From: Allobogoriella deserti
GTDB lineage: Bacteria > Actinomycetota > Actinomycetes > Actinomycetales > Actinomycetaceae
Length of the DNA stretch: 64,000 nucleotides
Assembly (NCBI RefSeq): GCF_042680605.1
Contig: NZ_JBHUEE010000002.1
Span: forward strand, 496,001-560,000
Reading direction: 5' to 3'
Below, piece by piece: positions 43,128-51,155 of the stretch (position 1 is the stretch's first letter; every line of letters starts with the position of its first letter). The notes under the pieces are model-generated. The model worked only from the letters and a program-made list of their open reading frames with translations, searched no databases and had not been told where the DNA came from. The position numbers and the translations under genes were made by a program.

Positions 43128-44009
43128 CTACAAGGCGGCGCGCAGTAACTCCGGCTTGATTGCACCGCTGACCAGGCTCTCCATGTGGTCCCTTAGCCAG
43201 GTGTCCTCGACGAGCCGCCCGTTCTCGACCGCCTCGGCGATCTGCTCATCCGTAAAGTTGCGCGATCGATAGGTCTCCTCAAGCTCACCCGAACGAAGTC
43301 GCTTGTAGTCGTGTCGTAGGTGCTTCCCCATCCGGAAGAACAAGGGGTTCTTGTTGGCAGCGTAGGCAGTCCCCGAATTTTCGATCTTCTCGTAGAACTG
43401 TCCGTAGGATCGCTGCGGCACGTGGAGTACCTCGAGCTCTCCTGTCGGCACCTTTCTCTTGCCGAGAATCCCCTTGGCATCGTGCAACCCCTGGGCGACC
43501 CGCACGTAACGACCGCTTCGGTGAGCGACCTTCCCGAGGATCCGTTGACCATTGGCTGCCAGAGAATGCGTGTCCCGCCAGATCATCCGCGGCCCCCACG
43601 GCTCGGCGCCTTTGCCCGCCATGGATCCGTACCCCACGAGGTTCGTCCGCTCCGCTAGCACGACGCCCACATCTGTCGGCAGACCACGAAGCACCTCCGG
43701 CACCGAAGTGGACTGGTCTGTCGACACCCAGAACTCGTCCGCGTCGAGGTGGACGACCCACTCGGCCCCCATGCGATGCGCACGGCGCGCCATGCGCGTC
43801 ACCACCTTCGCCTGCTGCTTCTTCTGGATCGGATCGTGAAGCAACGTCACTCGGCCCGTGTCTGCATATTGACGCAGAATGTCCGCCGTACCGTCGACCG
43901 ATCCGTTGTCGGTCACGATGATGTGGTCGATTCCTTGTGCCAGGTGGTGCTCGATATTGGCTGCGACGATATCGGACTCGTCTCGAACCATCATCGTCGC
44001 AACAATCAT
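43128..44009 (-). CDS. Glycosyltransferase family 2-like (PF13704 type)
   Basis: A 293-residue protein starting at the ATG with AAGGAG upstream (MIVATMMVRDESDIVAANI). It has HIIVTDNGSVDGTADILRQY near residue 29 and the metal-binding WVVHLDADEFWVS near 81. This branch of family 2-like enzymes has the short beginning seen here and often acts on surface glycans. It lies in the same direction as, and 54 bases from, the sulfotransferase gene at 44063, which suggests a glycan-modifying pair separated from the main locus. Confidence 0.82.
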   Translation of the reverse strand: MIVATMMVRDESDIVAANIEHHLAQGIDHIIVTDNGSVDGTADILRQYADTGRVTLLHDPIQKKQQAKVVTRMARRAHRMGAEWVVHLDADEFWVSTDQSTSVPEVLRGLPTDVGVVLAERTNLVGYGSMAGKGAEPWGPRMIWRDTHSLAANGQRILGKVAHRSGRYVRVAQGLHDAKGILGKRKVPTGELEVLHVPQRSYGQFYEKIENSGTAYAANKNPLFFRMGKHLRHDYKRLRSGELEETYRSRNFTDEQIAEAVENGRLVEDTWLRDHMESLVSGAIKPELLRAAL

Positions 44010-44062
44010 TAATGCTCCTTGATCCGTCACTGTTGAAGGTTGATCACATTGCCGGGGCACGG

Positions 44063-44989
44063 TTAGGACCGGGCGTTGGAGATCCGCCTCGCCATACGAG
44101 CAGTCGCCGCTCGCGGGTACCGAGCCCAGCGCATCCGCCGCTTCACGACACCCCAAGCGACTTGAGGCGCGAGTAGCTGTCGTCGGGTGTCGAGCAGCGC
44201 TGCCGTCGTGGGCGTCTCCTCGTGGCGAAGGAGGTCCGCTGAGGCGACGTCGACCACCGTGCCGTCCAACTCGAGCATGCGCAGGTACAGGTCGATCTGC
44301 GCGGGAGACAGGCCTGCCCGGGCAAGGTCGTCCGGGTCATCGCTCTCGGCAGAGTGCCGGAGGCTGCCATCAACCTGATCGCTCACGTCGTCGGAAGTCA
44401 GCTCGTACCCGGATTCGCGTATCCACGCCCGTGTCAGATCGATGACCTGAGTTGGTGTGGTGATCAGGGAGTGAAACGAGGTGAAGAGAGCGCGCCGCCC
44501 GTTGATGCCTTCAATGAGCGTCCTGTTGTACCGCTCCCAGAGAGCGACTCCGTAGAGCACGGGAAAGCCGTTACGAGACGACAGCGAATGGGCCACCTCG
44601 AGCGGGTGGCGCACGACTGTGGCGATGTGGGCGGGCGATTGACTCAGTGAAAGCCACAGCGAAACCGTCAAGCAGGTCCGTGGGTCCTTCCAGACCCAGG
44701 GTTCAGGACCCAGCCGGCGCAACAAGGCTGCATGGCGGTCGCGCTTGACGGGGTCGGCCAGAGTGTCCGCCAGTACTGCCTCGAGCTCTTCGCCCGGAGC
44801 GGACCAGTCTGAGCCGGCCGCCCGAAGGAGATCTTCGTTCGCATGGCGGAGTGGGACGTTCTCCCACTGCCCCTTCTGATTCGTGCTCTTGATCTCCGCC
44901 TCGGGCTCCTCGTAGCCCACCATCCGCCCCACGGTGCGGGTGTACGCCGAAGTACCGCTCCGGTGCATGCCCAAGATGTAGATACCCAC
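44063..44989 (-). CDS. Sulfotransferase family protein
   Basis: A 308-residue sulfotransferase. The GTG at 44989 puts the PAPS loop at the N terminus (YILGMHRSGTSAYTRTVGRM), as usual for this family, and has GGAGG 4 bases upstream. A TTG at 45013 would add 8 residues but has no ribosome site and would abut a palindrome. The 3'-phosphate region is IATVVRHPLEVAHSLSSRNG near residue 130. It is the fifth sulfotransferase of the window and lies beside the PAPS-generating genes. Confidence 0.83.
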   Translation of the reverse strand: MGIYILGMHRSGTSAYTRTVGRMVGYEEPEAEIKSTNQKGQWENVPLRHANEDLLRAAGSDWSAPGEELEAVLADTLADPVKRDRHAALLRRLGPEPWVWKDPRTCLTVSLWLSLSQSPAHIATVVRHPLEVAHSLSSRNGFPVLYGVALWERYNRTLIEGINGRRALFTSFHSLITTPTQVIDLTRAWIRESGYELTSDDVSDQVDGSLRHSAESDDPDDLARAGLSPAQIDLYLRMLELDGTVVDVASADLLRHEETPTTAALLDTRRQLLAPQVAWGVVKRRMRWARYPRAATARMARRISNARS

Positions 44990-45014
44990 GCGCCCTCCGG
45001 TCTTGACCGTCAAC

Positions 45015-45030
45015 CGATGTCACGACATCG
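45015..45030. promoter_or_regulatory. Perfect palindromic site upstream of sulfotransferase gene
   Basis: CGATGTC (45015-45021), AC, GACATCG (45024-45030): a perfect 7-base inverted repeat with a 2-base spacer, 26-41 bases upstream of the proposed GTG at 44989. It includes ATGTCACGAC, also found in the cysD/APS-kinase intergenic region. Candidate operator. The remaining bases to 45,199 contain no gene. Confidence 0.45.
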
Positions 45031-45199
45031 CACACGAACCAGCAGAAACCGTATATCCGGCAGTCGGCTCGCCTGAAATCGCGTCCCCAAAAGAACGGCG
45101 CCGGCACAATGGCATGACGTTCACGACGAACCGCTCGGCTCGGCACCCGAGACCGGAGGCTGTCCTTTACGACGCGTCGCTTCTCGCGCCGGAGGACAC

Positions 45200-45237
45200 A
45201 ATGAAACGCCCCCGCCAGATGGCGGGGGCGTTTCATT
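45200..45237. terminator. Perfect 17-base-pair hairpin, bidirectional-type terminator
   Basis: AATGAAACGCCCCCGCC (45200-45216), loop AGAT, and its exact complement (45221-45237). It lies 17 bases downstream of the LPDTG-protein stop (45255, minus strand). The GC-rich stem has an A/T-rich base on either side, which would act in either direction. Confidence 0.88.
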
Positions 45238-45254
45238 GACCTACTGCAGGTCGA

Positions 45255-45818
45255 TCAGGCCTGGGTCTGACGCGTCCGGGCGAAGACCATGGCGCCCGCG
45301 CCGGCCGCGAGAAGCACAGCCGCGCCGATGATGAGCGGGGTGCTGTTCGAGGCACCGGTGTCCGGCAGCGAACCGTCACCGCCGCCAGCGCCCGCACCGT
45401 CGTCGTCGGTGCCGTCGTCAACGCCACCGTCGTCGTCGCCGGAGAAGGTCACCTGAGCGGAGCCGATAACCTCGCCGTCCGGGCCGGTGACAACCACGTC
45501 GTAGGTGTCGACCTGGGTGATGGTGGTCTCGAAGACAGCGCCGCCGTCCACGAGGGTCTCGCTCGCGGACTGCTCACCGGCGATCTGAATGGCGGAGTCC
45601 GGCGTGTCCTCGTCCTCAGACGTCACGGTGATGGTGACGTCCTCGCCGTCCTCGTACTCGGTGCCGGCGTCGACGGTCGCCCGGAACACGAACGGGTTCT
45701 GGGAGACCTCCTCGAACACGACCGACGCCTCAGTTTCGGCGTAGTCGGCCATCGCCGAGGTCGGGACGAGGATAAGGCCAGCCGTGGCGGCGGCCGTCAC
45801 AACTGCGCGTCGGTTCAT
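45255..45818 (-). CDS. LPDTG-anchored surface protein
   Basis: A 187-residue secreted protein. The ATG gives a signal peptide (MNRRAVVTAAATAGLILVPT, cleavage after SAMA near residue 27), a beta-rich body (30-125), an acidic Asp/Gly linker (about 126-148) and a sorting signal: LPDTG at 151, a hydrophobic helix (PLIIGAAVLLAAGAGAMVFA) and a short basic tail. The leader (CCTGGGGGAAACATG) and layout are shared with the protein at 50078-50614, so the two are paralogues. Function of the body is unknown; it resembles small Ig-like modules. Confidence 0.85.
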   Translation of the reverse strand: MNRRAVVTAAATAGLILVPTSAMADYAETEASVVFEEVSQNPFVFRATVDAGTEYEDGEDVTITVTSEDEDTPDSAIQIAGEQSASETLVDGGAVFETTITQVDTYDVVVTGPDGEVIGSAQVTFSGDDDGGVDDGTDDDGAGAGGGDGSLPDTGASNSTPLIIGAAVLLAAGAGAMVFARTRQTQA

Positions 45819-45874
45819 GTTTCCCCCCAGGGGTAGTAGAACGCGTATGGGATCAGAGGGGACGTTAGCAGGAC

Positions 45875-47740
45875 TTACCGGCAAGGGGAAGCCGTGCCCG
45901 CGAATTGATCTTCGGACGGGCCCGGCGTGAGCCTCAGCAAAGGATCGCCGCGATAGGGCTCGTCCGTCTCGATGGTGTACGTCAAGGTCTCCGTCTCACC
46001 AGGCGAGAGGATGACGTAATTGCTCGTGACGTGGAGACCGTCGTGCCTGGTCGGCGCGACGCCGATCTGTCCACCACTGGACGAGAAGTCAACGATCTCG
46101 CCGTTCGTCGGCGCGTATACGGCCACCTGGGTGCGCACATCACCGAGTTCCACAAGGCGCCCGGTGCCGATCAGGTGCCGAGGCAGATCCTCGAAATCAC
46201 TCGGCACGCGCGAGCGCAAAGTTACCGTCAGGTTAAATCTCTGGGAACCGTCGGCGGTACATTGTTGTGGTTCGACTCGAGCATCGAGTTGCTCGTAATA
46301 GCCGAGCTTGGCAGCCGTGTAGTCGTTGACGTAGACGCCGAAGATCGGTGAGCCGTCGTAGTGACCGCGCAGCTCGCCACTCAGGTTCGTCCCCGAGATC
46401 AGCTCCTGCTCATCGTCGTGACTGCTCCACAACTTCAGCCGCCCCTGCGCTGCGGCACCGTCCAGAACGTCGATCATCGCGGAGGCGTCAGCCTCGCCAC
46501 TGATCGCCTGGTCAAAGATCTCGCTCGCTGCCGCCTGGAAGAAGGCGTCCTGAGCCTGAGGGTCATCGATCTCGAGATAGACCTCGTTCAGCAGGATCTG
46601 ACTCGTCGTCTCAGACGTCAGTTGCTGACCTCCCGGTACGGTGACGTTGCCGACCGGCCCGAGCACTTCCCCGAGCGCCACCGGATCGATAGAAACCACT
46701 CCATCGACCTCGCCACCCACGCTCTGATCCCACATGGCCTGGGCCAGCTGGGCCGAGCGCGGGAAGTCGGGGGTGAACGTGACGTTCTGGATGTAGCGGC
46801 CCATCCGTGTGCCGTAGAGCGATTCCTCGGCATCGTCGAGGGAGAGGACCGGATCCTCGTCACGGCCCGGACCGAGCCCGCCGGCCGGATGCTGATCCAC
46901 GATCTCGACGGCACCGCTATCGGCACGGAGCAGCAGCACAGCCCCCGGAATGCCCCCCGTGGCCCGCGGCTCCGCGTTGTTCTGCACGAGGAGCAGGTAC
47001 TCGCGCGGCTCCTCGTGCCCCATCATCGGGGGAAGGAGCTGAACCGCGCGGGAGGCTGTGGCCGTGAGCTGGCCGATCTCGTCGACCTCGCCCTCGAGTT
47101 GGTCCACGGCGTCGGCCACGAGTCCGATGAGCCCGTCGGTGTCGATGTCCTCGAGGGACTGGACCGCGTTCTGGACCGTCTCGTTCGCGCCCACCACGCG
47201 CGGCGCTACCTCGACGATCGGGTCAAGGTCCAGCCGCCCGCCCTCGAGGGACAGGTTGGCCGGGTCCACCACCCCAACGGCGTCGACCAGATCGCCGAGG
47301 GCGCTGTTGGCCAGGTCGTCCACCGTGATGGCGATGGTCTGGATCGCGCGGACGTCATCCCCGATCCATGGCAGCCACCCGATGATCGTCCAGTGCGGGC
47401 CGGTGAGGGAGTCGCGCGCCGCCCCGGTGCTCTCCTGCAGCTCCGCAGCGGAGCGTTCCACGCGCTGGCGCTCCTCCGCCAGAACCTGGTCCTGGAGGCG
47501 GCCGACCTGCTGCTGAGCGTCACGCAGATCCGCATACGCCGTCCGTGCGTCGATCGCGCACAGGATCGCCGAGACCACCACAGCGACGAACGCCACCAGC
47601 ACCGTGGTGAAGGTCAGCTTGGCCCACAGTGGCATGCCGCGGCGGCGCCGCCGGCTCCGGCTCCGGGACCTCGACCTGGAGCGGGAGCGGGGACGATCAC
47701 GGGCGGGCTCGCGCCCGTGCGCGGCGGGCCGGCGGCTCAT
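45875..47740 (-). CDS. DUF4012-type membrane-anchored extracellular protein
   Basis: A 621-residue protein. The ATG at 47740 gives an Arg/Ser-rich cytoplasmic tail with five or more consecutive Arg-Ser dipeptides, one membrane span at about residues 43-65 (AKLTFTTVLVAFVAVVVSAI), a coiled-coil-like stretch (residues about 75-105) and a long extracellular DUF4012 domain (EYLLLVQNNAEPRATGGIPG near 270, a family hallmark). Related domains are found beside actinobacterial exopolysaccharide loci and share features with LytR-type proteins. A role in attaching or processing the surface glycan is possible, but unproven. It is divergent from the tyrosine phosphatase gene. Confidence 0.83.
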   Translation of the reverse strand: MSRRPAAHGREPARDRPRSRSRSRSRSRSRRRRRGMPLWAKLTFTTVLVAFVAVVVSAILCAIDARTAYADLRDAQQQVGRLQDQVLAEERQRVERSAAELQESTGAARDSLTGPHWTIIGWLPWIGDDVRAIQTIAITVDDLANSALGDLVDAVGVVDPANLSLEGGRLDLDPIVEVAPRVVGANETVQNAVQSLEDIDTDGLIGLVADAVDQLEGEVDEIGQLTATASRAVQLLPPMMGHEEPREYLLLVQNNAEPRATGGIPGAVLLLRADSGAVEIVDQHPAGGLGPGRDEDPVLSLDDAEESLYGTRMGRYIQNVTFTPDFPRSAQLAQAMWDQSVGGEVDGVVSIDPVALGEVLGPVGNVTVPGGQQLTSETTSQILLNEVYLEIDDPQAQDAFFQAAASEIFDQAISGEADASAMIDVLDGAAAQGRLKLWSSHDDEQELISGTNLSGELRGHYDGSPIFGVYVNDYTAAKLGYYEQLDARVEPQQCTADGSQRFNLTVTLRSRVPSDFEDLPRHLIGTGRLVELGDVRTQVAVYAPTNGEIVDFSSSGGQIGVAPTRHDGLHVTSNYVILSPGETETLTYTIETDEPYRGDPLLRLTPGPSEDQFAGTASPCR

Positions 47741-47886
47741 CGACCGCCCCGCACGCCGGCGGGCACACGCGTGCCAGGGAAGGAGCACATGCGGCTGAGT
47801 GTAAGCAACCAACCCTCGAGTCCGGCCGCGCCGCCGCGCCAGGTACCGTAGATCGCTGCTGACGTGCCTGAAGGGGGCAAAGACAC

Positions 47887-48474
47887 ATGGCCTACCGCTC
47901 CGGTGAGTCGTTCACCATCCTCACGGTGTGCACCGGCAACATCTGCCGCTCGCCCGCCGCTGAACGGCTCTTCCGCTCCGCGTTCGAGCCGGAGGACGAG
48001 GTCGCCGTGGAGAGCGCCGGGACCGGACCGCTTGTCGACGAGCCGATCCACGGCCCCATGGCAGCGCTCCTGCGCGGCATCGAGGTCGACGTCGAGGACT
48101 TCGCCGCACGCCACCTCGCCGAGGACATGATCGAGCGGGCGGATCTCATCCTCGCCATGACGCGCGAACACCGCTCCGCCGTCGTCGACCTGCTGCCCGC
48201 GGCGGTGCGTCGCACGTTCACCCTTCGCGAGTTCGCACGCCTCGCCGCCCAGGTGGACCGGTCCGAGCTCGACGCGCAGGCCGGGCCCGAGGCGACCCCG
48301 GGTGCCCGGCTCCAGGTGCTCATGGACCTCGCCGCCCGGCACCGTTCCCCCGTTCCCGCCGAGCAGGACGACGTCGTCGACCCGTTCCGGCAGGAGGAGA
48401 GCGTCTACCGGGAGTCGTTCGACCAGATCCTTCCCGCGGTGCGGACGATCTGCCGGATCGCGCTGGATCTCTGA
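47887..48474 (+). CDS. Low-molecular-weight protein-tyrosine phosphatase
   Basis: A 195-residue LMW-PTP. The catalytic P-loop is VCTGNICRSPAAERL (Cys15, Arg21), and the general-acid Asp is probably in DVVDPFRQEE near residue 163. It is longer than the usual 150 residues. It probably removes phosphate from the Tyr cluster of the BY-kinase at 36243-37787, the Wzb/Wzc arrangement of capsule control, although the two genes are 10 kb apart. A GAAGGGGG ribosome site precedes the ATG. Confidence 0.92.
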   Translation: MAYRSGESFTILTVCTGNICRSPAAERLFRSAFEPEDEVAVESAGTGPLVDEPIHGPMAALLRGIEVDVEDFAARHLAEDMIERADLILAMTREHRSAVVDLLPAAVRRTFTLREFARLAAQVDRSELDAQAGPEATPGARLQVLMDLAARHRSPVPAEQDDVVDPFRQEESVYRESFDQILPAVRTICRIALDL

Positions 48475-48481
48475 GCGGCGC

Positions 48482-49942
48482 TCACACGCCGAGCGCCGCC
48501 TGGATCGGGCCGAGCGCGAAGTAGATGACGAACGCGAGCGCCACCACCCACATCAGCCAGTGCACCTGGCGGATGCCGCCCCGGCGGGCCGCCGCCAGCA
48601 CCACGTAGGCGATGAAGCCGGCGCCGATGCCCACGCTGATCGAGTAGGCGAACGGCATGAGGATGATGGTGAGGAACGCCGGCAGGGCGATCGCGGTGTC
48701 CCGCCAGGGCACCTGGGTCACCTGCGTCATCATGAGGAAGCCGACCACGACGAGCGCCGGCCCCGCCGCCTCGTAGGGCACGAGCGCCACCAGCGGTGAG
48801 AAGAACATCGCCAGCAGGAAGCACACCCCGGTGACGATCGAGGCCAGGCCGGTGCGTGCGCCGTCGGCCACACCCGAGGTGGACTCGATGTAGCTGGTGT
48901 TGGAGGAGACGCCCGCGGCGCCACCGGCGGCCGCGGCGAGGGAGTCGACCACGAGGATGCGCCGAGTCGCGGGCGGGTTGCCCTGCTCGTCGAGCAGGTC
49001 GGCCTCGGCGCCGACGGCGACCATGGTGCCCATCGTGTCGAAGAAGTCCGCGAGCAGCAGCGAGAAGACAAGCAGCGCGGCGGCCAGGACGCCGATCTTC
49101 TCGAAGGCGCCGAACAGCGAGAACTGGCCGAGGGTGCCGAAGTCGGGCAGCTGGACGGGCGAGCCTCCGATCTCGGGCACGGACAACGCCCAGCCGCCGG
49201 GGTTGTCCTCGCTCTGGGCGCCGACGCCGGCCACGCCCTCGACGATCACGGCCAGCACGGCGGAGACGAGAATGCCGATGAGGATCGCCCCGCGCACCTG
49301 CTTGGCGTAGAGCACCGCGATCAGCAGCAGCCCGATCACGAACACCGCGGAGGGCCAGCCCACCAGCGACCCGTCCACGCCGAGCTGCAACGGGGTGCCG
49401 CCGGGGCGGACGATGCCGGAGTCGACGAGGCCGACGAGCGCGATGAACAGGCCGATGCCCACCGTGATCGCCACCTTGAGCGGCTGGGGCACGGCCCGGA
49501 AGATCGCCTCACGCAGCCCGGTCAGCACCAGGACGAGGATGATCAGCCCCTCGAGGACGATCAGGCCCATCGCGTCGCCCCAGGTCATCCCAGGCATCGA
49601 GACCAGCGTGTAGGCGACGACGGCGTTCAGCCCGAGCCCGGCCGCCAGGGCGATCGGGTAATTGGCGACGGCACCCATGAGGATGGACATCACCCCCGCC
49701 ACCAGGGCGGTGCCGGCGACGACGGCGGACCGGCCGTCCTCGCCCCCCAGGAACGCGCCGGTGGAGTCCGGCGTGGACAGGATCAGCGGGTTCAGCACGA
49801 GGATGTACGCCATCGTGAAGAACGTGACGATTCCGCCGCGGATCTCCCGCCCGAGGGTCGAACCACGCTGTGAGATCTTGAACTGGCGATCCAGCCATCC
49901 AGGCGATGTCGACGTCGCAGTGCCCTGCGCGGGAGTGCTCAT
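48482..49942 (-). CDS. NCS2-family purine permease (AzgA-like)
   Basis: A 486-residue, roughly 12-14-span permease. The N terminus (GSTLGREIRGGIVTFFTMAY) and VSSNTSYIESTSGVADGART near residue 345 are characteristic of the AzgA/PbuG hypoxanthine-guanine branch of the NCS2 family. It imports purine bases with protons. It has no evident link to its neighbours; it converges with the phosphatase gene and follows the LPDTG gene at 50078 in the same direction, beyond a hairpin. Confidence 0.9.
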   Translation of the reverse strand: MSTPAQGTATSTSPGWLDRQFKISQRGSTLGREIRGGIVTFFTMAYILVLNPLILSTPDSTGAFLGGEDGRSAVVAGTALVAGVMSILMGAVANYPIALAAGLGLNAVVAYTLVSMPGMTWGDAMGLIVLEGLIILVLVLTGLREAIFRAVPQPLKVAITVGIGLFIALVGLVDSGIVRPGGTPLQLGVDGSLVGWPSAVFVIGLLLIAVLYAKQVRGAILIGILVSAVLAVIVEGVAGVGAQSEDNPGGWALSVPEIGGSPVQLPDFGTLGQFSLFGAFEKIGVLAAALLVFSLLLADFFDTMGTMVAVGAEADLLDEQGNPPATRRILVVDSLAAAAGGAAGVSSNTSYIESTSGVADGARTGLASIVTGVCFLLAMFFSPLVALVPYEAAGPALVVVGFLMMTQVTQVPWRDTAIALPAFLTIILMPFAYSISVGIGAGFIAYVVLAAARRGGIRQVHWLMWVVALAFVIYFALGPIQAALGV

Positions 49943-49980
49943 GAGCGCGGATTCTTGCAGCTTGCCGCGAACGCAGGAAA

Positions 49981-50000
49981 TCCGGCCCCGAAGGGCCGGA
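49981..50000. terminator. Hairpin downstream of the second LPDTG gene
   Basis: TCCGGCCC (49981-49988), loop CGAA, GGGCCGGA (49993-50000), a perfect 8-base-pair stem with a stable GNRA-like loop, about 78 bases downstream of the stop at 50078. On the minus strand it is followed by TTTCC, giving only a short T-run. Confidence 0.6.
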
Positions 50001-50077
50001 CGTCCGTGCGGTGAGGTGCAGGCGCCTGCTCGGCGCCGGTCAGGTCGGACCTGGTCAGGGCCTGGTCGGCCCCTGGC

Positions 50078-50614
50078 TCAGACCCGCTTCTGCTGCGACC
50101 GGGCGAAGACCAGGACGGCGGCGCCGGCGGCGAGCAGCGTCGCCGATCCGATGATCAGCGGCGTGCTGTTGCCGGCACCGGTGTCCGGCAGGCCGCCGCC
50201 GTCCTCCTCGTCTCCGGCGTCGTCGCCGTCGTCCTCGCTGTCACCGGCCGGGACGACCTCGACCGTCACCGAGTCGATCTCCTCGCCATCCGGGCCCTGT
50301 GCCGTGAGCGTGTAGCTGCCGGCCTCGTTGATGGTGACGTCGAACGTGGCAGAGCCGTCCTCGACCGCGCTGCTGGCGCTGGCCTGTCCGGCGATCTCGA
50401 TGGCCTCGTCGGCGACCTCGTCCGGGCCCTGGATGTCCAGGGTGACCTCGTCGAACTCGTCCGTCTCGACCGTGGCCGTGAACGGCTCTCCGACGACGGG
50501 ATTGGTGGTCGAGAGCTGGAGCGAGCCGGAGCTGGCGTAGTCCGCCAGAGCCGCCGTCGGTACCAGGACCAGACCTGCCGTCGCCGCCGTCGTCGCCAGC
50601 GCACGTCGCTTCAT
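50078..50614 (-). CDS. LPDTG-anchored surface protein, paralogue of 45255-45818
   Basis: A 178-residue secreted protein with signal peptide MKRRALATTAATAGLVLVPT (cleavage after AALA), a beta-rich body, an acidic linker (SEDDGDDAGDEEDGGG) and the sorting signal LPDTG at residue 142 with a C-terminal hydrophobic helix and basic tail. Layout, signal peptide, sorting signal and untranslated leader closely match the LPDTG protein at 45255. The body sequences have diverged more (QASASSAVEDGSATFDVTI against EQSASETLVDGGAVFETTI). Wall anchoring by the class E or another sortase is expected. Confidence 0.85.
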   Translation of the reverse strand: MKRRALATTAATAGLVLVPTAALADYASSGSLQLSTTNPVVGEPFTATVETDEFDEVTLDIQGPDEVADEAIEIAGQASASSAVEDGSATFDVTINEAGSYTLTAQGPDGEEIDSVTVEVVPAGDSEDDGDDAGDEEDGGGLPDTGAGNSTPLIIGSATLLAAGAAVLVFARSQQKRV

Positions 50615-50736
50615 GCTTTCCCCCAGGTATGTGTGTGAGTGCGGGGTGACGCTAGCAGCGGCGCGGGCTCCGCGGGAGCGTTTCGCGGAGTGAGGTTGAG
50701 ATTCGCGGACGGGAGGCAGCCGATAGGGTCGGTGAG

Positions 50737-50985
50737 GTGCCTCAGGTGGAGCTGTTCGAGCGGCGGCCGGACCCGCCGCCGGCGAAGGTCAACGCCGTCA
50801 CGCTGACCGTGACCGGCACGGTGATCTGGATCGTGGTGACCGTGGTCGTCGGCGTGCTCGACCTGCTCGACCGTGTCCCGGACCGCTGGATCGACGTGTG
50901 CTTCGCCGCTCTCGGTCTGGGTCTGATCGCCGTGGTGTGGGGATACATCCACGAGTACCGGGCGAGGCGCCGGTCCCGGAACTGA
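50737..50985 (+). CDS. DUF2530 small membrane protein
   Basis: An 82-residue protein with two membrane spans (TVTGTVIWIVVTVVVGVLDL near residue 23, and CFAALGLGLIAVVWGYI near 54) and a basic C terminus (HEYRARRRSRN). It begins with a GTG at 50737 after GGGAGG. The N-terminal PPPAKVNAVTLTV stretch is typical of the DUF2530 family of actinobacteria. Function unknown. The 171 bases that follow hold an inverted repeat described separately. Confidence 0.8.
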   Translation: MPQVELFERRPDPPPAKVNAVTLTVTGTVIWIVVTVVVGVLDLLDRVPDRWIDVCFAALGLGLIAVVWGYIHEYRARRRSRN

Positions 50986-51092
50986 GTGCCACACTCCTAC
51001 CGGTCCGTCGCGCCCGTGGAACCCGTGGTGCACTGCACACCGATTCGGGCCCCAGCAAGGAACTTCGGCCGGGCACCAGGCGTTGAACCAGT

Positions 51093-51153
51093 AGATCCCC
51101 GGGAGCCTTCGGTCCGATTCCCCCCAGGTTGCGACGCCGGCCCCCGGGGATCT
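51093..51153 (+). promoter_or_regulatory. 11-base inverted repeat covering the ribosome site of the CAP lipoprotein gene
   Basis: AGATCCCCGGG (51093-51103) is perfectly complementary to CCCGGGGATCT (51143-51153), with a 39-base loop. The 3' arm contains the GGGGA ribosome-binding sequence just before the ATG at 51156. In RNA, this pairing would hide the start signal, so a leader switch or thermosensitive element is possible. It may also be chance in GC-rich DNA. Confidence 0.45.
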
Positions 51154-51155
51154 TC

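Noticed and set aside
50668..50690. CTCCGCG/CGCGGAG inverted repeat between the second LPDTG gene and the DUF2530 gene
   Set aside because: Only 7 GC-rich base pairs with a 9-base loop and no positional clue; such repeats are frequent by chance at this base composition.
51060..51130. tRNA-like stretch with a GGTCCGATTCC segment
   Set aside because: No consistent acceptor, D and anticodon stems could be drawn, and the strongest complementarity is the separate 11-base repeat described above.
50986..51155. Cyclic di-AMP (ydaO-type) riboswitch upstream of the CAP lipoprotein gene
   Set aside because: The position is right for such a switch in actinobacteria, but I could not find the conserved core segments.
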